Positions 42,314 through 50,845 of a DNA stretch of 64,000 nucleotides are shown piece after piece. The number at the start of each line of letters is the position of its first letter. Positions within the stretch are counted from its first letter, which is position 1. Origin of the DNA: Lachnospiraceae bacterium (GTDB taxonomy: Bacteria; Bacillota; Clostridia; Lachnospirales; Lachnospiraceae); NCBI GenBank assembly GCA_024687125.1, contig JAILFA010000117.1, forward strand, positions 1-64,000. Direction: 5' to 3'. The notes beneath the pieces are model-generated. The model was not told the origin of the DNA, did not search any database, and saw only the letters and a list, made by a program, of their open reading frames with translations. The translations under genes were made by a program, and so were the position numbers.

Positions 42314-43984
42314 TTACGCGGCCTTCTCCTGTGTATTGTTTTCAGCCAGCCGTCTGAATCCCAGAAGCGCGACGATGATACCCAGGATGAACAGAACAAC
42401 GGCAAACGCGAGCTGCAGGAGATTTCCCGGATTCGGATCACTGATCAGCGCGATGATCTTCTGTACGAGCGCTGTCAGAGTAACCGCCAGCATGATGACC
42501 ATGGGCACCCACAGCATCCAGCCCTTACGGTTGGTCTTTTTCAGATAGACCGCGACAGAAATGAGGGCCAGCGCCGCGAGCAGCTGGTTCGCGCTGCCGA
42601 AGAGCGGCCAGATGTTCTTGTAGCCGAGCTTGCACAGGAAATAAGACAGAACCAGCGTGATGATCGTCGCGAAGTACTTGTTGGTCACCACCTTGCGCCA
42701 GGGCTCCATCTTGTCGTCCTCAATCGAGGAATCCAGGAACAGCTCCTGGAAGGACAGACGTCCCACGCGCGCGACCGAGTCAAGCGATGTCAGCGCGAAG
42801 GCGGAGACAGCGAGGCTGATCAGCGTAAAGATCAGTTCGTGGGAAAGACCGATCCGGGAAAGGAACGTGGCAACACCGCCCGCGAAGATCTGCGTAGGGG
42901 TGGTGTATCCGGCCGCCTCGGCTTCGCCGGTCGCAAAGCTCGCCACCGCGATCAGGGAGATGACGGCGAGCAGGGATTCCATCAGCATGGCGCCGAAGGA
43001 AACCGGAAGCATATTCTTTTCATTCTTGATCTGCTTGGAAGCCGTACCGGAAGAAACCAGGGAATGGAAACCGGAAACAGCGCCGCAGGCGATGGTCACG
43101 AACAGGATCGGGAACATGCTGCCTGTCCCCTCGACATTAAAGCTCGTGAAAGCGGGCAGATTGATGGATGGATTGGTCATCAGGATGCCGACCACCGATG
43201 CCAGGATCATAAAGACAAGCAGGTAGCTGTTCAGATAGTCACGCGGCTGCAGAAGTGCCCACACAGGCACGACCGAAGCAATCAGGATGTAGATGAAGAT
43301 CATGATGTGCCAGGTGCCGGACTCGATGTAGACCGGAACATTCAGGCCGACTGCCACACCGACGACCAGCAGCGCGATGGCGATCAGTGTATTGATCCAC
43401 TTGCTCGTCTTGGAGAATCTGAGGAACATGCCGAGCGCGACTGCTTCGATGATAAAGAGCATGCTCGTCGTCGCTACGCTGCCGTTGGCTGCAACCTTGG
43501 CACCGTCGGCGGAAAAGCCGTTAAAGGAAGCGGCAACAACATCCGAGAACGCGGCGATGACCAGAATGCAGAACAGCCAGCAGAAAAGCAGGAACAGCTT
43601 TTTGCCGAGCTTTCCGATGTATTCCTCAATGATGTAACCGATCGTGCGGCCCTTGTTTTTCACCGACGCATACATCGCCGAGAAATCCTGTACCGCGCCG
43701 AAGAACACGCCGCCGATCAGGATCCACAGAAGGACCGGAACCCAGCCGAAAACAGCCGCCTGGATGGGACCGTTGATCGGTCCGGCGCCGGCGATGGACG
43801 CAAACTGATGTCCGAACACGACCTCCGTATCGGCCGGTTCATAGTCGACACCGTCCCGCAGTTCGTAGGCAGGTGTCTTGGCATTGGGATCGATGCCCCA
43901 CGTCTTGGCCAGCCAGCGTCCATACAGGAGATAGCCGGCCCCCAAAACGGCGACAGCGATCAGTATCATGACAACTCCGTTCAT
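42314..43984 (-). CDS. cstA: CstA-family peptide/pyruvate transporter
   Basis: CstA was first found as a carbon-starvation-induced membrane protein of E. coli and is now linked to peptide and pyruvate uptake. The 556-residue protein has about 14 to 16 helices and the family landmarks TEVVFGHQFASIAGAGPINGP near residue 50 and GTASKQIKNE later. It is shorter than the ~700-residue E. coli protein, as is usual for the Clostridial branch. GAGGAGG lies before the ATG. A TTGCAT-N16-TATGAT promoter lies 40 to 65 bases upstream. In E. coli CstA is under catabolite control; I see no clear cre site here. Confidence 0.92.
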   Translation of the reverse strand: MNGVVMILIAVAVLGAGYLLYGRWLAKTWGIDPNAKTPAYELRDGVDYEPADTEVVFGHQFASIAGAGPINGPIQAAVFGWVPVLLWILIGGVFFGAVQDFSAMYASVKNKGRTIGYIIEEYIGKLGKKLFLLFCWLFCILVIAAFSDVVAASFNGFSADGAKVAANGSVATTSMLFIIEAVALGMFLRFSKTSKWINTLIAIALLVVGVAVGLNVPVYIESGTWHIMIFIYILIASVVPVWALLQPRDYLNSYLLVFMILASVVGILMTNPSINLPAFTSFNVEGTGSMFPILFVTIACGAVSGFHSLVSSGTASKQIKNEKNMLPVSFGAMLMESLLAVISLIAVASFATGEAEAAGYTTPTQIFAGGVATFLSRIGLSHELIFTLISLAVSAFALTSLDSVARVGRLSFQELFLDSSIEDDKMEPWRKVVTNKYFATIITLVLSYFLCKLGYKNIWPLFGSANQLLAALALISVAVYLKKTNRKGWMLWVPMVIMLAVTLTALVQKIIALISDPNPGNLLQLAFAVVLFILGIIVALLGFRRLAENNTQEKAA

Positions 43985-44022
43985 TTTTCATTCCTCCTCG
44001 ATAAGAAAAAATAACATCCTAC

Positions 44023-44050
44023 ATCATAGCACGCTGCTGTCAGGATGCAA
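44023..44050 (-). promoter_or_regulatory. Promoter of cstA
   Basis: On the minus strand TTGCAT (44050-44045) and TATGAT (44028-44023) are 16 bases apart, between the acyltransferase stop and cstA. Confidence 0.55.
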
Positions 44051-44053
44051 GTA

Positions 44054-45292
44054 TTAACTTTCATCTCTGTCACGCCTGCTCGTGCAGATGATCATCCGGC
44101 CGTTCACGGTCAGTACTCCCTGCGTCACTTTGATCGCGGGCGAAGCCGGCGGGATAAAATACGCCGCTTTGATATTCCTGTTCTCTGTTCTGCCGAGATT
44201 CGTGATACTGTATCCTCTTGCCGCATCCAGAGCGAAGAACATCTTCCCGATAAACTCCGCCGCTTTACTGTCGTACGCACCGCGGCTTGCCATAAACGCG
44301 GCATCCAGCAGTCCCGGTTCCATGCCGGCATAACACTGAAGCACAAGATACAGAGCAGACGGCTTTTTTAGTGTTTCCCGAACCCTGCGGTGAACCTTCG
44401 CCGCCACCTTAAACTCATCCTGTTCTCCGGTTTTCATCGCAACGCTGAACGCAGTGGAATAATTGCCCAATGCTCCCTTTTTATAAAATCCAAGATCCTC
44501 TCTGATATCTTTCGCGATGATGATCTTATCGGTCTTCTCGTTCAGGTACATCCTGGCCATGAGCAGGTCATTGACCGTGACCGAATGCTCCCTGCACGCC
44601 GTGATGAGTTCTCCGGTCTTTTCCGGCTCCGTTATCGCAAGCGTGTGCTGTATCCTGTCCTCTTTTATGAAGCGTTCCGCGTAATCATGATACGCAGGAT
44701 AGGACAGCGGCTGATGCCCTTCCTTTCTCCATTTTTTATCAGCGTGTCTGAGCAGCGCTGCACTTAAGAACGGCATTGCCGAATCCCGGGGAAAATCTGC
44801 CGCGGACGATATGAGTTTTTCCGCCGCGAACCCGGGAGTCTTATGCTCAACATACAGATCCGCGAATTCCCCGCACAGATCAAGCGCTCCTCTTCCGTCA
44901 GCAAGCAGATGGTGAAACACAAAAAGGAAGCAGCTGTCTTCACCGGACTTCCAGGCGGTTACTTTCAGCATTCCTTCTCTGGTGATATCCCAGTCATATC
45001 CGGTATCGGACTCGTACTGGTTTATGACGCTGTCCGAATCTATCGGATCAATATCATCATCTTTCAGTTCCAGCCGGATCTGAGACGACTCCCTGACATC
45101 ATAGAAGTACCTGTTATCCCTCTCCTCATATCCAAGGAGCGCATTCAGAAACGGATGCGCCTTTGACATCGTATCAAAAGCTTCCCGGATCCCATTCCTG
45201 TCATACGCGGCAGGAAGGATCATCGCCATCCCGAAATACATTCCGGGACACATCAGATGTGCTCTTTCGGTAAAAAGATATTCCATGATCAT
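44054..45292 (-). CDS. HHxxxDG acyltransferase, condensation/wax-synthase-like
   Basis: The 412-residue protein has the two-lobed chloramphenicol-acetyltransferase/condensation-domain layout. The catalytic HHxxxDG motif appears as HHLLADG at residues 127 to 133, and a C-lobe segment LGNYSTAFSV plays the part of the usual DFGWG region. Relatives include nonribosomal-peptide condensation domains, alcohol acetyltransferases and mycocerosyl/wax ester synthases; no carrier-protein or adenylation domain accompanies it. It would move an acyl group from CoA or a carrier to an OH or NH group of an unknown acceptor. It overlaps the response-regulator stop by four bases (ATGA), so it belongs to the Lnr-like sensor/exporter operon and may modify a lipid or lipopeptide linked to that system. 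Confidence 0.8.
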   Translation of the reverse strand: MIMEYLFTERAHLMCPGMYFGMAMILPAAYDRNGIREAFDTMSKAHPFLNALLGYEERDNRYFYDVRESSQIRLELKDDDIDPIDSDSVINQYESDTGYDWDITREGMLKVTAWKSGEDSCFLFVFHHLLADGRGALDLCGEFADLYVEHKTPGFAAEKLISSAADFPRDSAMPFLSAALLRHADKKWRKEGHQPLSYPAYHDYAERFIKEDRIQHTLAITEPEKTGELITACREHSVTVNDLLMARMYLNEKTDKIIIAKDIREDLGFYKKGALGNYSTAFSVAMKTGEQDEFKVAAKVHRRVRETLKKPSALYLVLQCYAGMEPGLLDAAFMASRGAYDSKAAEFIGKMFFALDAARGYSITNLGRTENRNIKAAYFIPPASPAIKVTQGVLTVNGRMIICTSRRDRDES

Positions 45293-45933
45293 TTCCTGCC
45301 TGTAAGATAATATACGGCAAGTGCCGTCCTGTGCGACAGATCCTCTTTTGAAAGGATATTGGTGATATAATTCTTAACCGTCCCTTCCGAAATAAAAAGC
45401 CTCTGCGCGATCTCCTTATTGGAAAGGCCGTCAGCCACCGCCTGAATGATCTCGAGTTCCCTTTCGGTATACCCCGAAGGATCAAAGCCGTCCGCGCCGC
45501 CTTCCGCCCTGACCGGAGCCGACCTGTCGGCCAGATTCTTCAGAATGCTCTCCTCCATAACGCCGGTCCCGTTGTACACGGAACGGATCATCTGCTTTAA
45601 ATGCTCCGGCGTATGGTTTTTGACCAGATACCCGTTCGCTCCGCATTTCAGCGCCCGTGTAACAAGCTCCTCATCGTCAAAGGTCGTCAGGATCAGTACC
45701 TTGCCGAGGTCATGCTCTTTGATATATCTGGTCGCTTCGATCCCGTCCATCCCCGGCATCTGGATATCCATCAGAAAAACATCAGGCCTGCTTTCTTCGG
45801 CGATCCTGATCGCTCCCGCCCCGTCCGATGCGCATCCGAGCACCTCAAAATCGTCGTCCACATCGAGGATGATCTTCATCCCGTCACGTACAAAATCACT
45901 GTCATCGGCGATGATCACTTTTATCTTGTCCAT
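45289..45933 (-). CDS. NarL/LuxR-type response regulator (LnrK-like)
   Basis: The 214-residue protein has a receiver domain with Asp10/Asp11, phosphoacceptor Asp56 in LMDIQMPGMDG and a C-terminal LuxR helix-turn-helix (~148 to 210: YTERELEIIQAVADGLSNKEIAQRLFISEGTVKNY). The partner kinase gene ends 12 bases upstream. In the Bacillus LnrJK-LnrLMN system the kinase and regulator induce the ATPase and two permeases when lipid-active polyenes reach the membrane; this operon has the same five parts. The pair of GCTGACTAT repeats upstream of the ATPase gene are candidate binding sites. Confidence 0.93.
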   Translation of the reverse strand: MDKIKVIIADDSDFVRDGMKIILDVDDDFEVLGCASDGAGAIRIAEESRPDVFLMDIQMPGMDGIEATRYIKEHDLGKVLILTTFDDEELVTRALKCGANGYLVKNHTPEHLKQMIRSVYNGTGVMEESILKNLADRSAPVRAEGGADGFDPSGYTERELEIIQAVADGLSNKEIAQRLFISEGTVKNYITNILSKEDLSHRTALAVYYLTGRK

Positions 45934-45945
45934 ACTTCTCCTTGA

Positions 45946-47073
45946 TTATAATGAAATCAGCATGTTGATCGTAAATCCGGGGAAGGGCTTGAAATCGATC
46001 GTCCCGCCGATATTCCTGATCCGCTGCTTCATCCCCGACAGGCCCATTCCGGGGACGATCGTCGAACACCCTTTTCCGTCATCGCTTATCGTACATTTTA
46101 ACATCCTGTTCAATACGACGATCGAGATCTTTATGTGTTTACAACCCGAATACTTCATCGCGTTGGAGACCGCCTCAAACGAATTATCGAGCAGGACTTC
46201 CCAGATATCGGACGAGATCACGCCGACATCCCCTTCCGTGATCAGTTCTGCTTCAACGCCCTTATTGTTGCAGTCTTCGCACAGCTCGTAGAGCTGCAGC
46301 AGCGCCATCTGTTTTTTGTCTGGCCGTTCCTTTCTCAGGATCGCCCGGATCTCGTCCATTCCGCTCCTGAGCTGATCGATCACCGACTGGATCATCGTCT
46401 TCGTTTTTTCCGGTTCCTTCTCGATCAGCAGTTTGCACGCTTCCAGCTGATAGATCGAACCGTTGATGCTGTGACCGAGCTTGTCATGCAGCGCCTGGGA
46501 AAGTCCGGCGCGTTCTTCCAGGATGCTGTTTTCCGCCTTGAGCATGCTCTTCTTAAGCTCCGCTTTCGCAAGGTCCTCCTGCATCGCAAGCTCCTTCTTA
46601 AGCCCCTGGCTTGCGACGGTTTCTTCCAGCACCTGTTCGCGATACGGTCTGATGCCGAACTCGTATTCCAGATAGCTTGCCATAAGAAGCGTGATCACCG
46701 TCAGCGTGATCACAGGATCAAACGGCGCCCCGGCAAACACAAACAGATAGGGAAGAAAATACAGAACAAAGCCCGCCCCGAAAAACGAAAGGATCTCAAA
46801 CGAGAGATACCAGAACAGCAGTATGAATTCCGGCGCTCCGTAACAGTACAGCAAAACTGCAAAGATCACTTCCCCGACGAGCGGCAGAAGCTTGTTCCTG
46901 ACGATCTCTCCCACCACAGCCAGAGAAAAGAAACATGAAACAGACAGGAGCAGCCAGTAAGGCACTCCTGTCCGTTCCGAATTCTCGAGGCCGCCGGACG
47001 TGCAGATCAGAAAAGAAATGACGATCGCAAGTCTGATGACGATATGAAGGTTCTTTTTCAGTTGCTCCCCCAT
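45946..47073 (-). CDS. Sensor histidine kinase, HisKA_3 type (LnrJ-like)
   Basis: The 375-residue kinase has about five or six membrane helices (residues 12 to ~145), a coiled segment, the HisKA_3 dimerisation helix with phosphoacceptor histidine in QALHDKLGHS, and an ATPase domain with DDGKGCS and GLSGMKQRI. The N-terminal helices with very short loops resemble intramembrane-sensing kinases such as LnrJ. The frame is open to 47148, but the ATG at 47073 with AAGGG upstream fits; it overlaps the permease stop by 16 bases. Partner of the NarL-type regulator. The stimulus is unknown; by analogy it would be a membrane-active compound. Confidence 0.92.
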   Translation of the reverse strand: MGEQLKKNLHIVIRLAIVISFLICTSGGLENSERTGVPYWLLLSVSCFFSLAVVGEIVRNKLLPLVGEVIFAVLLYCYGAPEFILLFWYLSFEILSFFGAGFVLYFLPYLFVFAGAPFDPVITLTVITLLMASYLEYEFGIRPYREQVLEETVASQGLKKELAMQEDLAKAELKKSMLKAENSILEERAGLSQALHDKLGHSINGSIYQLEACKLLIEKEPEKTKTMIQSVIDQLRSGMDEIRAILRKERPDKKQMALLQLYELCEDCNNKGVEAELITEGDVGVISSDIWEVLLDNSFEAVSNAMKYSGCKHIKISIVVLNRMLKCTISDDGKGCSTIVPGMGLSGMKQRIRNIGGTIDFKPFPGFTINMLISL

Positions 47074-48356
47074 TCTTCGGCCCTTTTCATTTTCAGCCCC
47101 AAAGCTCCTATGCTGAGTATCGAGATAATGTATGCGGCAGCAACACATGATAACATATTGATCACATGGTTGTCATTAACATATATCATTTCAACAGCAT
47201 CCATGAACCATCTCTGCGGCATCAGCGATGAAATAAACCTGACCGCCGCAGTGGTGTAATTCAGCGGAAAGTACAGGCCGCTCAGAAGGCTTGACATGCA
47301 CCATACGGTAAAGGCCGCAATGCAGGAGCTCAGAACATCCCCCATGAGTATACCGAGCAATACGCTGATCGAGCAGAAAATGAGCCCCATCAGAAAAACC
47401 AGCACGATAAACTCGCCTCTTCCCATTCCGAGATCCCCCATATCGATCAGGAAGGAGTAGCCTCCGACAACGGCGGTAACGATCAGCGAGGTGATAACGC
47501 CGAGCAGGAATTTGGAGGAAAAATAGGTACCCGTGCTCACTCCCGCGAGACCCGCTCTTACCAGAACACCGTTCTTCTGCTCCGTGATCGTGTTCTGCGC
47601 AATGAATATCCCGCAGAAAACGAATGCAAACGTCAGGAAGCTGAACGCATACCCCAGTCTGGTCTGCTGATTTACCTGAACCTCGGTAAGGCTTCTTCCC
47701 TGGCCTCCGTTTACCGTTTTGACCGATTTTACGGGGGGCTCCGCATCGACACTCTCCAGGAATTCGAGAACATCCTCCGCCGCGGCTTCGCCTCCTTTCT
47801 GCATCGACACGATCTCCCTGTACCGCAGGATCTTTGAGATCTGAAGATCCAGTTCCCGCTCAAGGATATCGATCCTCTTGTCATCGGAAAGCGCGTATAC
47901 GCTCACGGCTTCTTTTTCATTACCGCCCAGTACCTTTTCCGCGAAATCCGGAGCGATGAAGACTGCTGCCCCCATGCGGTCCTCGTATCCGTCGTTTCTT
48001 ACATGTTCATCGATAAATTCCTGCGCAAGGAGACCGTCGCTGACGTCGCCCGATACATCGGCCCTGCAGACGGTGATCATGCCGGTCTTCGCAAGACGGG
48101 TAACGAGATATTCAGAAAGCCCGTCCATAGAGGCGTCATAAAGCTTGACTACAAACTGCCCCGCATTCCCATAATAGCCAACCTTTGCGTCGGCATCTTC
48201 GATCTCTTCGATCCTTTCCTCGTCCGACTGATACATCGCGAGTTCCGCCTTCGACCTGATCATCAGGATCGAGAGAAAGGGAACGACCAGTAGAAATACC
48301 CAGAATATCTTTGCCCTGAAAAGAAGCTTTATCCCCGATTTGATCAGTGCTTTCAT
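47058..48356 (-). CDS. ABC-2 type permease (LnrM/N-like)
   Basis: The 432-residue protein has one N-terminal helix, a large extracytoplasmic loop (~40 to 230) and five or six C-terminal helices, the ABC-2_membrane_3 layout seen in LnrM/LnrN and other drug exporters. It overlaps the preceding permease gene by four bases (ATGA) and the histidine kinase gene by 16 bases, so the whole set is translated as one operon. It pairs with the 360-residue permease and the ATPase upstream. The probable role is export or removal from the membrane of a lipophilic compound. Confidence 0.9.
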   Translation of the reverse strand: MKALIKSGIKLLFRAKIFWVFLLVVPFLSILMIRSKAELAMYQSDEERIEEIEDADAKVGYYGNAGQFVVKLYDASMDGLSEYLVTRLAKTGMITVCRADVSGDVSDGLLAQEFIDEHVRNDGYEDRMGAAVFIAPDFAEKVLGGNEKEAVSVYALSDDKRIDILERELDLQISKILRYREIVSMQKGGEAAAEDVLEFLESVDAEPPVKSVKTVNGGQGRSLTEVQVNQQTRLGYAFSFLTFAFVFCGIFIAQNTITEQKNGVLVRAGLAGVSTGTYFSSKFLLGVITSLIVTAVVGGYSFLIDMGDLGMGRGEFIVLVFLMGLIFCSISVLLGILMGDVLSSCIAAFTVWCMSSLLSGLYFPLNYTTAAVRFISSLMPQRWFMDAVEMIYVNDNHVINMLSCVAAAYIISILSIGALGLKMKRAEEWGSN

Positions 48357-49435
48357 GCTTTGACCTTCCTCCTTATCATTCCTGAAATAACAGCCACGAG
48401 TGAGCAGCCCGCTGCGAGCGCCGCGTTATAGATCAGCGCGGATCCTGTGTACAGACTCTGCCCCGTTGTCGAGATCTCTACCAGCGCTCTGTTTGTGTGA
48501 TAGATCGGCCAGAGCCTGTGGAGTTCCAGAGACACACCCTCCTGAAACATATAGGTTTCGAATGCCCCGCCGAAATACCCGTTAAACCAGACGATCACAA
48601 AAACGACGATGATCGTGACGACGACATTTTCGCCGAACAGATTATGTATCATCAGTCCGAACGCGGAAGCCGCGGTGACGGACAGGGTAAGTATCACTAA
48701 TGATAAAAGCGGTTTGTCACCCCAGTTCACTTTAAAAAGGATGTGTGAAGCGGCCGCGGAGATGATGCTGCCGAGAATGGCTACCATGGCGATCGGAACA
48801 AGCTTCGCAAAGTACATTCCGCTTTCGGACAGTCCGGACACGATGAATTTTTTTCTGATCCTGTACTTCTTTTCGTTCATGAAAAGCGCCGCTCCGCATA
48901 CGATCGCGCACCATCCGAAGTATATGACCTCGACGATACCGTAGTAATCTTTGGAATCGACGGGTTCGATGTAATCCGCCTGCCTGACGGTCACGGCCGA
49001 GGCATCCTCCTGTACGCCGAGTGCCCCGGCTGCGGCAGTATCATAAAAGGTACCCACCATGTATTCGACGGCTTTTGCCGCTTCCTTCTCATCGCTGTTC
49101 CGATACACCGTGTACGTGTCATTCCCGAATACAATGTATGCGCTCAGTTCATTTTCCCTGATGAGGTTCGCGGGATCCGAAAGCGGATACTCCGTGAAAC
49201 TCATGCTGTTTTCCTCCGCCACGCTGACCAGAGCATCTATGATCTCTCGGCTGACATCGCCCTCAGCGGAATACCCTGCTTTTATCTGCTGATCGCCATC
49301 GTATTTCGCGAGCAGTGACTCGAAGGCGCTCGAAAGGACAGCGATCAGGACAAGAGGCATGATGATGAGAAGAAGGACATTATAGAAGCTTCTGCTCATC
49401 AGTTTGAAATTGTTTTTTATCAGATAGCGGATCAT
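48353..49435 (-). CDS. ABC-2 type permease (LnrM/N-like)
   Basis: The 360-residue protein has an N-terminal helix, an extracytoplasmic loop of about 140 residues and five C-terminal helices (ABC-2 permease layout). It is the partner of the 432-residue permease, with which it overlaps by four bases, and of the ATPase encoded 17 bases upstream. The two permeases are clearly different and would form a heterodimeric membrane part, as LnrM and LnrN do. Confidence 0.9.
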   Translation of the reverse strand: MIRYLIKNNFKLMSRSFYNVLLLIIMPLVLIAVLSSAFESLLAKYDGDQQIKAGYSAEGDVSREIIDALVSVAEENSMSFTEYPLSDPANLIRENELSAYIVFGNDTYTVYRNSDEKEAAKAVEYMVGTFYDTAAAGALGVQEDASAVTVRQADYIEPVDSKDYYGIVEVIYFGWCAIVCGAALFMNEKKYRIRKKFIVSGLSESGMYFAKLVPIAMVAILGSIISAAASHILFKVNWGDKPLLSLVILTLSVTAASAFGLMIHNLFGENVVVTIIVVFVIVWFNGYFGGAFETYMFQEGVSLELHRLWPIYHTNRALVEISTTGQSLYTGSALIYNAALAAGCSLVAVISGMIRRKVKA

Positions 49436-49452
49436 TTCTACTCCTCTCCTGT

Positions 49453-50205
49453 CTATACGTCCCGCAGTTTCTTGCCTGTCAGCGTCAGGAAGACTTCTTC
49501 CAGCGTGATCGTTTCCGGATCGCTCACGACCATCTTCTTAAGTTCTTCGCTCGTACCGGTCGCGATGATCTTGCCGTTGTCCATGATAGCGATTCTTGTG
49601 CAGATCGCTTCGACCTCTTCCATGTAGTGACTGGTGTAGATAACGGTCGCGCCGTTCTGATTGGACTGCTTGATCTTTTCAAGAATGAAATTCCTTGACT
49701 GCGGATCGATCCCGACCGTGGGTTCATCGAAAATGAGGAGCCTGGGTTCATGCCCGATCGCACACGCGATGTTGAGCCTTCTCTTCATACCGCCCGAAAA
49801 CGTCTTCGCGTAATCTCCTCTTCTGTCCAGGAGCCCTACATATTCCAGAGAGTCGTCAACCGCCCTTTTGAGTTGCGCACCCTTGATCCCGTAAAGAGAA
49901 GTAAAGAGTTCCACATTCTCCCACGCTTTCAGATTGCCGTGGATCGCCAGTTCCTGCGGGATATACCCCAGTTCCTTAAGGAGTTCCTTCCGGTTTTTCT
50001 TAAAATCCTTCCCCATGAATTCGACTTCGCCGAGCGTCGGATTTACGATCCCGCAGATCATGTTCATTGTCGTGCTCTTGCCTGCGCCGTTCGGTCCCAG
50101 CAGTCCGAACACCTCGCCTTCCCTGATCTCAATGCTGAGATTGTCCACGACGATCTTGTCGCCGTATCTCTTTGTAAGATCCCTTGTCCTGAGTATTGTC
50201 TGCAT
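49453..50205 (-). CDS. ABC exporter ATP-binding protein (LnrL-like)
   Basis: The 250-residue ATPase has Walker A GPNGAGKST, signature FSGGMKRRLNIA, Walker B LLIFDEPTVGID and H-loop YTSHYMEE. It is the first gene of the operon. The frame is open to 50256, but AGAGGAT lies before the ATG at 50205 (MQTILRTRDLTKRYG), the normal family start. It resembles DrrA-type drug/lipid exporters including LnrL. A TATAAT box lies about 50 bases upstream with two 9-base direct repeats around and above it. Confidence 0.93.
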   Translation of the reverse strand: MQTILRTRDLTKRYGDKIVVDNLSIEIREGEVFGLLGPNGAGKSTTMNMICGIVNPTLGEVEFMGKDFKKNRKELLKELGYIPQELAIHGNLKAWENVELFTSLYGIKGAQLKRAVDDSLEYVGLLDRRGDYAKTFSGGMKRRLNIACAIGHEPRLLIFDEPTVGIDPQSRNFILEKIKQSNQNGATVIYTSHYMEEVEAICTRIAIMDNGKIIATGTSEELKKMVVSDPETITLEEVFLTLTGKKLRDV

Positions 50206-50254
50206 ATCCTCTCTCCGTTTGAAAAAAGTGTTTCTGTTTTCAGCTGATACACCC

Positions 50255-50298
50255 ATTATAGTCAGCCGATTTTCTGTTTTGCAGTGAGAATAGTCAGC
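50255..50298 (-). promoter_or_regulatory. Probable regulated promoter of the Lnr-like operon
   Basis: On the minus strand TATAAT (50260-50255) has no good -35 box at 17 bases (TGCAAA). GCTGACTAT occurs twice, at 50298-50290 and 50266-50258, exactly 32 bases (about three helical turns) apart. The weak -35 and repeats suggest activation by the operon's own response regulator. Confidence 0.5.
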
Positions 50299-50345
50299 AC
50301 TTGACCATGACTTTTGTCACATCTGTTCCATATTTAAATTCCCCC

Positions 50346-50374
50346 TTGACAGGTTATGATACGCGCAGTATATT
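50346..50374 (+). promoter_or_regulatory. Promoter of the YtrABC-like operon
   Basis: TTGACA (50346-50351) and TATATT (50369-50374) are 17 bases apart; the predicted start near 50381 lies in the inverted repeat that follows. Confidence 0.75.
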
Positions 50375-50375
50375 A

Positions 50376-50400
50376 ACTGTACTAGTTGTGATAGTACAGT
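50376..50400 (+). promoter_or_regulatory. Operator: perfect inverted repeat for the GntR/YtrA regulator
   Basis: ACTGTACTA (50376-50384) and TAGTACAGT (50392-50400) form a perfect 9-bp inverted repeat around a 7-base spacer. It covers the predicted transcription start. YtrA-type GntR proteins repress their own operon through such repeats. Confidence 0.7.
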
Positions 50401-50464
50401 GTGTGCAGCAGTGGTCCTTATGACTCCGACTGCCCGACACATACGGGAAAGAGAGGTACCCACC

Positions 50465-50845
50465 ATGGAATTGATCGACTGGCGGGACGGACGACCGATC
50501 TACGAGCAGATCCTGGAGCGGATCAAGCATCTCATCCTGATGGATGTGCTTCAGCCCGGGGATCAGCTTCCCTCGGTGCGAAGCCTGGCGATGGAGAACG
50601 CCACCAATCCGAACACGGTGCAGAAGGCCTATGCGGAGCTGGAACGGCAGGGCTTTACATACACCGTCAGGGGACGCGGGGTCTTTGTCGCGGAGAGCAC
50701 AGCCTTAAAGGATCGGAAACGGGCAGAGCTCAGGTCAGAGATACAGGGGCTTCTGCAGGAGGCGCGCGAGGTCGGGATCGATCCCGGAGATCTGTGCAGG
50801 GAAGCTCTGTCAGGACTGGGAAAAGAGGAAGGAGGACAGGAATGA
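50465..50845 (+). CDS. GntR-family repressor (YtrA subfamily)
   Basis: The 126-residue protein has an N-terminal winged helix (PIYEQILERIKHLILMDVLQPGDQLPSVRSLAMENATNPNTVQKAYAELERQGF) and only a short helical C-terminus, which is the YtrA subfamily of GntR that controls ABC transporters, as in the Bacillus ytrABCDEF operon induced by cell-wall antibiotics. The frame is open to 50399, but that would start before the predicted leader; the ATG at 50465 is preceded by AGAGG. It overlaps the ATPase gene by four bases (ATGA). Probable autoregulation through the repeat at 50376-50400. Confidence 0.92.
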   Translation: MELIDWRDGRPIYEQILERIKHLILMDVLQPGDQLPSVRSLAMENATNPNTVQKAYAELERQGFTYTVRGRGVFVAESTALKDRKRAELRSEIQGLLQEAREVGIDPGDLCREALSGLGKEEGGQE

